Assembly (NCBI GenBank): GCA_944326265.1 | Contig: CALVDE010000002.1 | Span: forward strand, 124,001 to 188,000 | Direction of reading: 5' to 3' | Length of the DNA: 64,000 nucleotides | DNA from: an uncultured Bacteroidales bacterium | GTDB lineage: Bacteria; Bacteroidota; Bacteroidia; Bacteroidales; UBA932 | In this document: piece after piece, positions 52,971-63,500 of the stretch | Numbering within the stretch: position 1 is the first letter of the stretch | Layout: each line of letters opens with the position of its first letter | Translations under genes and position numbers: made by a program | The notes under the pieces: model-generated | Database searches by the model: none | The model's input: the letters and a program-made list of their open reading frames with translations, nothing else | Told to the model about the DNA's origin: nothing

Positions 52971-55649
52971 ATGAAATTATTTCGTGCGTTTTGTATTGTA
53001 ACCGCTGCATTGTGCACGGCTTATCCGGCCCATGCCCAAAGCGGGAAACAGGAAACAGAGCCTTCATTCAAATGGCTGAGAACAGTCCAGGGGCAGAGTC
53101 TCAGACCCTATTCCGGCGGATTCGCCGCTTTCTATGAAGCCGGGAAATGGGGCTACGAGGATCTGGCGGGCAATGTCGCCATCCCCGCGTCGTTCGAGGA
53201 GGCTGGAGACTTCAGCAACGGCCTGGCGATTGTCAGGAAAGACGGCAAGTGGGGTGTCATAGATCCCTCTGGCAAAGCTGTTTTCGAGTGCATATACGAC
53301 ACCATCGCCCCGTTCCATGACCGTACCGCCCTCGCCATGATAGGCAAGACGAGCTACTATCTCTACTCCAACGGCAAGAGCCGGTCGCTGCCGTCAGATC
53401 TGAAATTCTACTCCTACAACAACGGCATAGCCAAGGTCATGCAGCACACCAGAAAAGGCGACCTCTACGGATACATCAACGAGAAAGGATTCTTCATAAT
53501 CGAGCCCATGTTCGAGGAGGCAAGCGACTTCTTCGGAGAAAGAGCGTTCGTAACCCTCAGAGGAAAGCATTTTTCCATCAACTCCAAAGGAAAGCGCAAG
53601 CTGCTGGATTTCCCGTTCAACTCCGCCAACACATACCTTTCCGGCACAGTGGGCAGCGGATTCATCAAACAGGGCGACAAATACATCTTCGTGAAATACG
53701 ACAAGGGCCGGTACTCCCTGCAGCCGGCCAGGTTTGACAAGGTATCCGAATTCAAGGAAGGAGTCGCGCTGGTGCGCACGGAAAAAGGGAAACTGATGTA
53801 CCTCAATCCGGACGGAACGAGAGCCCTCACACTTCCTGACATCTGCACCGCAGCCGGTGATTTCTCCGAAGGAAAGGCATGGGTGTGCATGAACGGCAAG
53901 TACGGATACATCGACAAGAAAGGCACGATCGTCATAGACACTATATTCTCATACACATCTGACTTCAGCAACGGCATAGCCTACGTGGCCTACGGAGGCA
54001 GACAGGGAGTGATCAGGGAAGCCGCCAGATACGAGAAATATCCTGACCTGAGAATCGAGAGCATTACCCTGGCCGATGTCAACGGCAATTCCACAGTAGA
54101 GTCAGGAGAAAGATTCAGGCTCGAAGTCCTGCTCAGGAACCACGGAGACGACCCTGTCAACGGCATAGACGTGGTCCTGACCGGAAAATCAGGACAGTCG
54201 GCATGGTTCTCCTACGAAAGCAACCAGCAGAGAGTCGCCTCGCTGGCCCCCGATGAGAGCACGGTCGTAACCTTCGAGGGCGAGGCCAACATGGATCTGG
54301 TATCGGAGGACATTCTGGTCAACTTCAAGGCCCAGGCCGACAACCAGTTCCTTGCGACCACCTCCTCCCTGACATTCCCCTCCATGGGCATAAACCAGTG
54401 CAAGCCGCTGCTCGCCTCCTACTGGATACATACTCCCGACCACTCGGCGATGGCACCCGGCAAGAACGCCGTAATAGAATTTTCCGTAGTCAACGAGGGC
54501 ACGGACATCGCCAAGGACATCACCGTGGAGATGAAATGGCCGGACGGCATCACGTCCTCCTCATCCGTGCTCAGGCTGGGAGACATCAATCCTGACGAGA
54601 CCCGGACCTTCACCCACTCATTCGCCATGGACACCACCGTCTCCCCTGCGGGACAGCTCTCCATAGTAGCGACTCTGACTGACTACACCAAGAAACACAC
54701 CGATGTCAAGTACCTGATGTTCGAGACCGGCAGGATGAACATGGAAGTCAATCTGCTGTCCGGAACATCTTACACCGGTGCCATGCCGCCGGCCTACTAC
54801 GCACAGGCCCCCGACATGAGCCTGACGACAGCCGCAGAGACTCCTGCTGAGCAGACTGCCACTGTCGCCGCCTCCGACTCCGAGCTTCTTTCGGGACTCA
54901 CCCAGATCAAAACTCCGGACCGCAACAAATACGCGCTGATTATCGGCAACGAGGACTACAACTCCTTCAAGCAGCAGACCCTTTACGAGCCCAACGTGGA
55001 CTTCGCGGTGTCCGATGCCGAGGCATTCAGCGAATATGCCAAGAACATCATCGGAGTACCCGAGTCCAACATCGTGCTCCTGAGAAATGCCACATACTCA
55101 CAGATGAACCTAAACATCAACAAGATAGCCAGGATTGCAAGTCTTAGTCCCGGACAGGTGGAACTCTACGTCTACTATGCTGGACACGGACAGGTTGACG
55201 GCACCACCAAGGAAAGCTACCTGATACCTGTCGATGTCAGCACAACGGCGCCATCCGAGGGCATCAAGCTGGAGAAGATGTACGCCACCCTCAGCGAGAG
55301 CGGATGCCGCAGGGCGATGGTCTTCCTGGACGCATGTTACAGCGGCGTGGGACGAGGCATCATCATACAGCCGAAAGCCACTCCCGTCAAGGGCAACCTG
55401 GTGGTCATGACCGCATCCTCCGCAACCCAGAGATCCATGCCCTACCAGGAGAAAGGACACGGCATGTTCACCTACTTCCTGCTCAAGCAGCTCAAGGATT
55501 CCTACGGAGACATAACCATCGAGGACCTCTTCAAGTCCGTCAAACAGGAAGTTCAGTCCAACTCCATCTGGATCAACAACATGGAGCAGACCCCCGAGCT
55601 TCTTAGCGGTCCCGGCATCGATAACGGCTGGGAAGACTGGAAACTATAA
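52971..55649 (+). CDS. Exported WG-repeat, CARDB-like and caspase-fold protein
   Basis: 892-residue multidomain protein. After a signal peptide (MKLFRAFCIVTAALCTAYPAHAQ), residues ~45-345 hold several WG repeats (GKWGYEDLAGNVAIPASFEE, GKWGVIDPSGKAVF and later copies such as GKYGYIDKKGTIVID). Residues ~355-620 form two CARDB-like beta domains (SITLADVNGNSTVESGERFRLEVLLRN; later NAVIEFSVVNEGTDIAKDITVEMKW). Residues ~650-880 form a caspase-fold C14 peptidase domain: KYALIIGNEDYNSF, YYAGHGQ with catalytic His739, and FLDACYSG with catalytic Cys789. The dyad is intact. The combination points to a surface or periplasmic protease with a ligand-binding N-terminal half; substrate unknown. It has its own promoter and heads the locus that continues to the window end. 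Confidence 0.85.
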   Translation: MKLFRAFCIVTAALCTAYPAHAQSGKQETEPSFKWLRTVQGQSLRPYSGGFAAFYEAGKWGYEDLAGNVAIPASFEEAGDFSNGLAIVRKDGKWGVIDPSGKAVFECIYDTIAPFHDRTALAMIGKTSYYLYSNGKSRSLPSDLKFYSYNNGIAKVMQHTRKGDLYGYINEKGFFIIEPMFEEASDFFGERAFVTLRGKHFSINSKGKRKLLDFPFNSANTYLSGTVGSGFIKQGDKYIFVKYDKGRYSLQPARFDKVSEFKEGVALVRTEKGKLMYLNPDGTRALTLPDICTAAGDFSEGKAWVCMNGKYGYIDKKGTIVIDTIFSYTSDFSNGIAYVAYGGRQGVIREAARYEKYPDLRIESITLADVNGNSTVESGERFRLEVLLRNHGDDPVNGIDVVLTGKSGQSAWFSYESNQQRVASLAPDESTVVTFEGEANMDLVSEDILVNFKAQADNQFLATTSSLTFPSMGINQCKPLLASYWIHTPDHSAMAPGKNAVIEFSVVNEGTDIAKDITVEMKWPDGITSSSSVLRLGDINPDETRTFTHSFAMDTTVSPAGQLSIVATLTDYTKKHTDVKYLMFETGRMNMEVNLLSGTSYTGAMPPAYYAQAPDMSLTTAAETPAEQTATVAASDSELLSGLTQIKTPDRNKYALIIGNEDYNSFKQQTLYEPNVDFAVSDAEAFSEYAKNIIGVPESNIVLLRNATYSQMNLNINKIARIASLSPGQVELYVYYAGHGQVDGTTKESYLIPVDVSTTAPSEGIKLEKMYATLSESGCRRAMVFLDACYSGVGRGIIIQPKATPVKGNLVVMTASSATQRSMPYQEKGHGMFTYFLLKQLKDSYGDITIEDLFKSVKQEVQSNSIWINNMEQTPELLSGPGIDNGWEDWKL

Positions 55650-55669
55650 TCTATACCTTCATTGACTTT

Positions 55670-56287
55670 ATGAGACATTTAAGAATACTTGCGGCCGTAC
55701 TCCTCCTGACGATGTGCGGACTGTCTGCCAAAGCGCAGTTCGTCAAGTTCTCCTTCGGAATAGAAGGAGGCGGATACGGCACATACATCAATTCCGAACC
55801 GCAGCTTTATCCTCCATTCGGATACGGAGGTTACGGCGGAGCCAACTTCGAGCTCCGTCTGGGCAGGGTCATCGGACTGTACGTCGAGGGCATCTACTCC
55901 TATCAGACCGGCAGCCATACCCTGATGGACAACAACGAGATACCGGTGACCCTTACCCGGCAGTACTTTCACATCCCCGTGGCCCTGCACCTGTGGATGG
56001 GACGCGGAGCCATATTTGAAGTCGGTTTCCAGCAGTCCATACTGATGAATTCCCAGTATGACGAGGACGGCCTGATCCTGAATCCCGACGAAGGAGCACT
56101 GAAATACTATACGAGTGTCGTAGCCGGATTCAAGTTCAACATGGGCCGGGTAGTCTACCTCAATCTGCGCGGCACCTACGGACTCAGTCCCTCATACGTG
56201 GTGAGGGGCGAGGGATTCCCCACCATATCGGCATCAGTAGGTCTGGGCTTCAGACTGTACACCTACAGAAAGTCCGCGTTCAAATAA
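55670..56287 (+). CDS. Small outer-membrane beta-barrel protein
   Basis: 205-residue protein with a signal peptide (MRHLRILAAVLLLTMCGLSAKAQ) and alternating hydrophobic/polar strands typical of an 8-stranded barrel (for example RVIGLYVEGIYSYQTG, HIPVALHLWMGRGAIFEVGFQ, VVAGFKFNMGRVVYLNLRGTYG). The last strand, SVGLGFRLYTYRKSAFK, carries aromatics near the end, as in porin-fold proteins. PorT/OmpA-like barrels of this size are common in Bacteroidetes. It lies 20 nt after the caspase gene and 8 nt before the BACON-LRR lipoprotein gene, so the three are likely cotranscribed. Confidence 0.8.
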   Translation: MRHLRILAAVLLLTMCGLSAKAQFVKFSFGIEGGGYGTYINSEPQLYPPFGYGGYGGANFELRLGRVIGLYVEGIYSYQTGSHTLMDNNEIPVTLTRQYFHIPVALHLWMGRGAIFEVGFQQSILMNSQYDEDGLILNPDEGALKYYTSVVAGFKFNMGRVVYLNLRGTYGLSPSYVVRGEGFPTISASVGLGFRLYTYRKSAFK

Positions 56288-56295
56288 TCTAAAGA

Positions 56296-58773
56296 ATGCT
56301 CATCATGAACAGAATCATACAGATCTTCTCAATACTCGCAGTCTGCGCCCTCGCCGGCCTGACTCACGGCTGCACCTCCGATGTTGACGGAATATACGGC
56401 AGTTTCCCCTATCTGGAGATAGAGGAGAACAGTTTCAATGTCGGGTGCGAAGACACCACCATCCACGTGAACGTACTTACCAACAGAAGCATCAAGGTCT
56501 CGTCCAACCAGCAGTGGATTACCGCAAACACAGCAAGAGACCGCATTACCATCACAGTCAGAGAGAACACGTCTGAATCCGTAAGGACCGCCATCATAAC
56601 CGTAAAGGACTCGAAAGGAACATGCAGCAGGAACATTACGGTACATCAGGATGACAACGGCATCCACTCCAACAAAGGAAACACTCTGCTGCAGGACGAC
56701 GGCTCGATAGAGGATTTCGTGAAGATATACAACCGCATCGACGGCAACCTGCTGCTGGGCTATACCGGAGACAGCGATGAATGGAGGTCTTCCGCATCTC
56801 CCGCATCCGAGACTGACTCCTACAGCTGCAATGTCGGCGGAGAGAGATACGACTTCGTCCGCTCCGCCTCGATAAGGGACATCAGTCCGATAGAAGAGGG
56901 CATAACGGAGATTACCGGAAGCGTACACATCATACTCAACTCCCGTCTAGACGATCTGAGCCCCCTGTTTGACTTCGGCATCACGGACTGGACCCTGGTG
57001 GGCAACGACATGATTACATCCATCAGGCCGCTCACGGACCTAGGCATAGAGCGGCTGACCATCCAGCACTCCCCCATGATTGAGGACTTCGACGAGATCG
57101 GTGACATGACATCGCTGGACTACCTCGACCTGTCGAAGAACGAGCTTGACGACATATCCTTCCTTGAGGGCCTGCATCTGACCACTCTGATTCTCGGAAG
57201 TGCGTCCGGAGAGAGCAATGCCATCAACGACATATCGCCCCTGTTCGGTATGACGACTCTCGAAAAACTGACTATCAGCGGCCTGCCCGTTCCTCAGAGC
57301 CAGATAGACTCCCTGCGGCATTTCGTGCCCGGCTGCGACGTAACGGCCCAGAACATGCCCAACGAGCTGCCGTCGCTCGGCGGCCTGACATTCGACAGCG
57401 ATGCCACAGGCATGACTCTCAGCTGCAGAATAGAAGAGACCGCTACGGAGATCATCAGCAAGGGCTTCTACTTCGGTGCAGACGCAGACAACATGGATGT
57501 GTACATCGATGAATCCGACGGCAATTCCATCAACTGCACACTCACAGGACTGGATTCCTCATCCTACTACTACGCATACGCTTTCGCCGTAGCCGGCAAC
57601 AATCTCGGCACCGTCACCACGGAGAGAGTCCAGGTATACACCCGAGGACGGACTGTGTTCGACGGCATCCCCGAGATATCTTCCTCATCCTCGAGCATAA
57701 GCGTAACCGGAACGATGCTGCATCCGGGAGATCCCGAGACAGTCGAGTTCGGAACCCTGCTCGGAGTAAGCGGAGATCTCAGCCTGGACAACTGCACTGA
57801 GATCGCATCCAACACACTTGACAAAGAGGACGAGCCCATGCCCTACACCTGGACCGACCGTATCTCCGGCCTGACACCGGGAACCTACTACTACGTCAGG
57901 ACCTACGCAATCGTAGAAGGCATGGGAACAACCTATTCCGAGCCTCAGAAAGTGTCTACGGCAGGAACGCCTGACATGTCCTGCACCTTCTTCCTCAACG
58001 TTGACGCTCCGGCCTGGGCCGACCCTGATGATGCAGATGTGTTCCAGCCCGCGCAGATGTTCGGATACTATTTCCGCGACGACATCACCGGAAGCGGCAC
58101 GGCCATCACCGGCAACAGGCAGACCGACAATCTATACTCCTTCAGCTTCCCCGCCGGAGTACAGGACATCGTCTTCTCCAGTCTCGAAGGCAGCACCCCG
58201 TCCTCTGGAAACGGACTGCTGGAGTGGAGGATGACCGGCTCATCAGGACTCCGTTCAGATCTGCTCGTACATACTCTGACCGACGAAGAGCTGACAGGCA
58301 ACGTCCAGCAGACCGCAGTACCCGAAAGGGTCAGCACCAGGATATCGTCACTTACATTCTCCTACTTCGATGAGACAGGAGTGAAGTACGGCGACCTCTC
58401 ATCGGTCATCTCCGGCATAAGGGTGACCGCAACGGGAGTATCCACGGCATACACCCTCAACAGTGACTTTACCGGCACCTATTCCGGCAACGGCACCGTA
58501 GCGCTGACTTCGGGCACGGTTACGGACACCGACATCCAGGTTCTGGCAGAGGATCTGCACGTGCTGCCGTCTTCCGGCAACGAGCCGTTCGCATTCACGG
58601 TAAGCATCACTTTCCTTGACGGCTCATCCGTCACCAGAGCCGGCTCGTTCAAGAGCCTCAGGGCCAACTGTGACTACTCCCTGGCCATCAACCTCTACGA
58701 CTTCACCAACGAGACCGGCAATTCCTTCACGGTCGATGTCATACAGATTAAAAACGATGAAATAGAGTTCTAG
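56296..58773 (+). CDS. Surface lipoprotein with BACON and leucine-rich repeats
   Basis: 825 residues from the first ATG; the second ATG at 56305 is an equally good start. The lipobox LTHGC puts the lipidated Cys at residue 26 (CTSDVDG follows, an acidic tail compatible with surface export). Residues ~40-115 form a BACON domain (YLEIEENSFNVGCEDTTIHV ... WITANTARDRITITV). Residues ~190-350 hold a short leucine-rich-repeat block (LTDLGIERLTIQHSP, LDYLDLSKNELDDISFLEGL). Residues ~365-560 contain two fibronectin-III-like domains (GFYFGADADN, YYYAYAFAVAGN; YYYVRTYAIVEG). The remaining ~260 residues are beta-rich and unassigned. The gene follows the barrel gene by 8 nt and precedes a fimbrillin-like gene by 5 nt. 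Confidence 0.82.
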   Translation: MLIMNRIIQIFSILAVCALAGLTHGCTSDVDGIYGSFPYLEIEENSFNVGCEDTTIHVNVLTNRSIKVSSNQQWITANTARDRITITVRENTSESVRTAIITVKDSKGTCSRNITVHQDDNGIHSNKGNTLLQDDGSIEDFVKIYNRIDGNLLLGYTGDSDEWRSSASPASETDSYSCNVGGERYDFVRSASIRDISPIEEGITEITGSVHIILNSRLDDLSPLFDFGITDWTLVGNDMITSIRPLTDLGIERLTIQHSPMIEDFDEIGDMTSLDYLDLSKNELDDISFLEGLHLTTLILGSASGESNAINDISPLFGMTTLEKLTISGLPVPQSQIDSLRHFVPGCDVTAQNMPNELPSLGGLTFDSDATGMTLSCRIEETATEIISKGFYFGADADNMDVYIDESDGNSINCTLTGLDSSSYYYAYAFAVAGNNLGTVTTERVQVYTRGRTVFDGIPEISSSSSSISVTGTMLHPGDPETVEFGTLLGVSGDLSLDNCTEIASNTLDKEDEPMPYTWTDRISGLTPGTYYYVRTYAIVEGMGTTYSEPQKVSTAGTPDMSCTFFLNVDAPAWADPDDADVFQPAQMFGYYFRDDITGSGTAITGNRQTDNLYSFSFPAGVQDIVFSSLEGSTPSSGNGLLEWRMTGSSGLRSDLLVHTLTDEELTGNVQQTAVPERVSTRISSLTFSYFDETGVKYGDLSSVISGIRVTATGVSTAYTLNSDFTGTYSGNGTVALTSGTVTDTDIQVLAEDLHVLPSSGNEPFAFTVSITFLDGSSVTRAGSFKSLRANCDYSLAINLYDFTNETGNSFTVDVIQIKNDEIEF

Positions 58774-58778
58774 AAGAC

Positions 58779-60557
58779 ATGAGAAAGTCCATCCATACAG
58801 CACTTCTACTGATTCCGGCGGCACTTGCCTCCTGCACCGTACAGGAGGTCATCGGCCCCCGGCCCGAATACGACAACATCCTGAAGATACAGACCTCCTC
58901 CCAGACGGCCGGGACCAAAAGTCTCATAGCCCTCGGCAGCGACATGGTCTACGCCTATCCCTTCAGCCTGGACGGCGGGCTTCAGGCCGTGACCGGAGTC
59001 CCCATTCCGGCCACTTCGATCATCGGCAGCGAATACACGTACTACATGCCCCAGCCCGCCCAGGACATCATCTTCACCAATGTGATTGACGGCAACGGCG
59101 GCTACGAGGTCACATCTCCCGCAGACGGTGACACCCTGATGAAAATCACCCTGCCCGACGGCACGTCAGGAAGCGATGTGGACCTGGTACTGGGAGATCT
59201 GCGCAAGAACAGTATCGATCCGGACAATCCGGAGGTGTATCCGGTACATCTCTCCCGCAAAGTAGCCCAGGTCTCCCTGACCTTCCAGGTCAAGGAGAAA
59301 GAGAGCGGAGAGCTTATCGGTGACCTTTCGGAATTCTTCTCGGAGGTGTCAGTCTCCATTCCCACATACTCAACCTTATGCCTGACAGACTTCAGTTCAT
59401 TTGTGTACTACGGCCTGGCGGACAATATCTGGAGCTCCGCAGTGGAGCAGCAGAGCAGTCAGCTGCGTCTCGCCGACGGAGTCTTCGTATTTCCTTCATC
59501 AGAAGCCTTTGAGGATGCGGATCACGGCCCGGCCATCACCCTGAAGGCCGTCTCCCCCACCGGCAACACCCTCGAGCTCCAGTCCGAACTGGATTACCCC
59601 ATTGAGGCCAACACCCACTACAACCTCACCCTGAGCCTGCGCCAGAAGAGCGATGCTTTCGACTTTGAGATTGAGAGCATCATCCAGGACACTATGGACG
59701 TGGACCTGGAATACACCGATGTGTTCATCACTCCCTCCCTCGGCATAGAGATGTCCCGTGCTGAAGCCGACACCCTGTACAGCAATCCTGGCCTGACCCT
59801 GGGCGAGGATACCCTCTACTGCTATCCTTTCCTGGATGCCAATGGCGACTCCCTGGCCACCGGATATCCCAAGGCCCAGACTGCCATCCTTAACGGCCAG
59901 TACCTGTTCAACATCCCGACAGGCACCCAGAACCTCATCTTCTCCAACATCAACCTCACGGACGGTGTCTCGAAATACTACCTCCAGTCATCCGATCCAA
60001 GTCTGCCGCTCATTTATGACGAAGACCACTCCCTGTACATACTCATGCGCGACAAAGGGACCCCGGCCACAGAACCGCTGTACGTCGGCAAAATGGAGAA
60101 CTTTACTCCAGCAAGCGGAGGCTCGCATATATCAGTACCTCTGGAACATGTCACCACAGGGTTCCGCGTACTTTTGAAAATCTTAGACGGGGACAGCACT
60201 GTGTTTCCGCAAATGACAGACTTGCTTCAGTATTATTGGGTCAGTATCAAAACTTACTGCACCTCATACTGTATGTACACCGGTCTAACCAAATACTCAC
60301 AGTTAACAACTGCTACAACGGAAGCGCGTACTCCGGAAAAGATACGCAATGTTGTATATAATGGGGAGAATCTGCTGCTGCTGTCAGACTACCTCTATGT
60401 CATGGCAGAACCTGATGAGGATAACTACGCCTCTGCTTATTTTGACATTCTTACCAATGACGGCATGACACGCAGTTTCTATTATTCTATCAGAGGTGCG
60501 GATTATGTAAATGGCTATAATACATTTGTTATACAATCACTCATTGATAATATGTAA
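58779..60557 (+). CDS. Fimbrillin-like lipoprotein with an internally duplicated module
   Basis: 592-residue lipoprotein (signal sequence MRKSIHTALLLIPAALASC, lipid Cys at ~residue 19). It resembles FimB/Mfa2-type fimbrial anchor or fimbrillin-like proteins. A module occurs twice: copy 1 near 58941-59084 (MVYAYPF, later YTYYMPQPAQDIIFTNV) and copy 2 near 59808-59960 (TLYCYPF, later QYLFNIPTGTQNLIFSNI). The same module appears once more at the start of the next gene. The 3' ~400 nt are visibly AT-richer than the rest. It may be a structural or anchor subunit of a surface fibre (inference). Confidence 0.75.
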   Translation: MRKSIHTALLLIPAALASCTVQEVIGPRPEYDNILKIQTSSQTAGTKSLIALGSDMVYAYPFSLDGGLQAVTGVPIPATSIIGSEYTYYMPQPAQDIIFTNVIDGNGGYEVTSPADGDTLMKITLPDGTSGSDVDLVLGDLRKNSIDPDNPEVYPVHLSRKVAQVSLTFQVKEKESGELIGDLSEFFSEVSVSIPTYSTLCLTDFSSFVYYGLADNIWSSAVEQQSSQLRLADGVFVFPSSEAFEDADHGPAITLKAVSPTGNTLELQSELDYPIEANTHYNLTLSLRQKSDAFDFEIESIIQDTMDVDLEYTDVFITPSLGIEMSRAEADTLYSNPGLTLGEDTLYCYPFLDANGDSLATGYPKAQTAILNGQYLFNIPTGTQNLIFSNINLTDGVSKYYLQSSDPSLPLIYDEDHSLYILMRDKGTPATEPLYVGKMENFTPASGGSHISVPLEHVTTGFRVLLKILDGDSTVFPQMTDLLQYYWVSIKTYCTSYCMYTGLTKYSQLTTATTEARTPEKIRNVVYNGENLLLLSDYLYVMAEPDEDNYASAYFDILTNDGMTRSFYYSIRGADYVNGYNTFVIQSLIDNM

Positions 60558-60578
60558 TACGACATCAACACATATATT

Positions 60579-63500
60579 ATGCGAACTATAATAAAACTCA
60601 CCATAACCGCTGCACTGACCGTCCTCGCCGCAGCCTCCTGCCACCGCGAGGAACTGACTCCTGTCCATAATCCGGACAGGGCCCTTAAACTGACCGTCAC
60701 ACGTCCCGAATTCGACATCACCGGGACCAAGGCCGCCATGGAGAGCGACTCCATCTTCGCCTGGCCTTTCGACAGCCGGACAGAGACCCCCGTACAGCCC
60801 CTACGCTACGACGCATACAGCGACGGACAGTATTACTTCACCATTCCCTCCGGCACTGAGAGTATTCTCTTCACCAATGTAGCCGGACACGAGAGCGGCA
60901 TCACGGTACTCTCTCCCATGCCGGATGCTCTGCTGGAGATAAGCTGCGGTCCTGACAGCTGCATAGGCCACGACATCTGCTACGGCGGCATTGAGTCGTA
61001 CTCTGAGGACAGCCACGAAGAGGCCATATCCCTCACCCGTCTTGTGTCCCGTCTAAGACCTGTCCTGAAGATTGTCGTGGGTGAGGATACGCTCAGCAAC
61101 CTCACGAACCAGTTCGACAGTGTCAGCATATCCTTCTCCGGGATACACACAGGCGTAACCGTAGGCAGGGATTTCTCGACCGCCTACACCGGTTCCGGCC
61201 AGTTCACCGCTCCCATGACCCTCACATCCGCATCATGCGCATCCGAGGGCATATACACTTTCCCCGGAGAAAGCACCAACCCCGGAATTACCGTCCACGC
61301 CTACCTCAAAGACGGCACCTGCGCCAATTTTCCGGGCATCCTGCCCTCCCCGATAGAGGTCAACCGGGACTACGCCATAAACATCTATCTCCACAAGGAC
61401 AACCTTGAGGCCGGATTCACTCTCGGAAACATAATCATGAACGATCTGTACAGTGATGGAGCCTATAGCTCCGATTTCGATCTTGTTACTCTAAGCGAGG
61501 AACTGCTGTATTTCGGTGTGAATGAAGGCGATGTCAACGAACTGATAGTCAGCAGCCGTCTCGGACAGTGGAGCGCGGCCATCCCTGCAGAAGCACTGAC
61601 CTACTTCCGGATAGAGAACAAACGCACCGGCAGCCCCGCCACGTCCCAGACACCGACCATCACCGGACTGTCCGGAGACACCCTGGTATTCACCACTGTC
61701 AACAATATTTCCGACAGAGAGGCCCCGGCCTTTTTCGAGATACCTTTCAAGGCTGAGGAGCACAACATATACGGGCTGACCGTCATTCAATCCAACGGCA
61801 AAACCCAGGAAATAGAGTTTGTGACAAATACAGACTATTATATAGATGTTGAAGGATATTGTAATCTGTATAACGAGGACAATACACTCGTTGCCAATAT
61901 AAATACCATGGGATATGAATATTCCGGCACAGTACAAGTAACAGGCGGGAAAACCTACCGGCTTTCCGGAGATTTCATATACAGCCTGGACATATACAAT
62001 CCGACATATCTTAAATTCAACAACTGTCAATCACTTGTAGATCTGACACTCGAGAACATCGGCATACAGGAACCGGACCTCAGTGGACTCACTGCCCTCA
62101 GTACTCTGACCATTTCGAATTCAAACATACTGAACAGACTTGACTTATCCGGTCTGTCCGGACTTCAAGTCATCGAGATAGCAAACGTTTCCAATCTTAC
62201 TGAAATTACGGCTGCTGACGGACTGCCTGAGTTGAGGACCATAAGCATAGAGAACTGCCCGCTGCTGACCACCCTCTCGTCCGCTACATCCGAAAGTCCG
62301 CTTCTGGAAAAAATATCACTGTCGGGTATACCTGTGACAGAACTGGATCTGAGCAAGGCCACAGCACTCCGGAGTTTCTTTGCCAGCGGCTCACATCTGA
62401 AAGAGCTGGACTTCTCCAACAGTCCGCTGCTCAATGACCTCTATCTGTCTGAAGACGGCCATGACCCATATACCAGAAAGATAATTCTGGATAACTGCCA
62501 AAACATCTCTGAAGTCCATTTCAACTACCTGGACTATCTCAATACGATCAGTATGGAGAATACTGCTGTCGGAAAACTGCAAATATTTGTCAACGACTCC
62601 CTGCGGAAACTGGATTTCTCCACAGGAGTGGTCGAGGATGCTCTCTTATCAAACATGAGCAGTCTGGAATATCTCAATGCTGAAAACACCGACCTTAAAA
62701 AACTTGTTATCGAAAACACCTTCAACATAACTGATCTCCTGCTCAGAGGCTGCCGGCAGCTCGCGGAATACGATGTGCCCAATCAAAGTAGCCTGAAAAA
62801 CCTGGACCTGAGGGACTGCGGGCTTCTCAGCACACCACTTGAGCTCAATTACATATCCGAAGCAGAATCTATAAGACTGAGCGGATGCCGCTCACTGAGA
62901 AGTTTCAGCATGAACAGCAGCGACCTGACGCTTCTGGACAGCCTGGACTTCACCGGCTGCTCTTCCCTGGAGACAGTCACGCTTGAGCACAGTTCCTCCT
63001 ACACGGACAGGAACAATGTGGCCGCACTGATCTTCGACGGCTGCAGTTCACTCAAGACAGTGGATATCTACGGATACGGGAATCTCGGTACTGTCAGCTC
63101 GGAAGAGACGGCTATTCAGGATATGTATCTCAATGGCTGCGCAGGACTCTCCATCCTGAATCTCAACGGACATAGTGTAAAGAACCTGCACATAGGAGAC
63201 AGAGCACCATGGAACGATCTGATATTCCTCTATACCAGCAGTTCCGGCATCGAGACTCTGTCTGTAAACGACATGGAAGGACTGACCAGAGTCTATGCCG
63301 ACAACTGCCAGGCACTTGAGACCGTAGAGATGCTGGATTGTGAGAACCTGTACGACATCGACCTATCCAACAGCGGCAATGTCAAGACCCTGCACATCCT
63401 GAGCGACAGCAAGTCCCAGCTGTCATCCCTGGAGATCGGCCATCTCACAGAACTGACGGATCTGCAGCTGGAAAATGTGGTCAATATTCCGAGAATGGAT

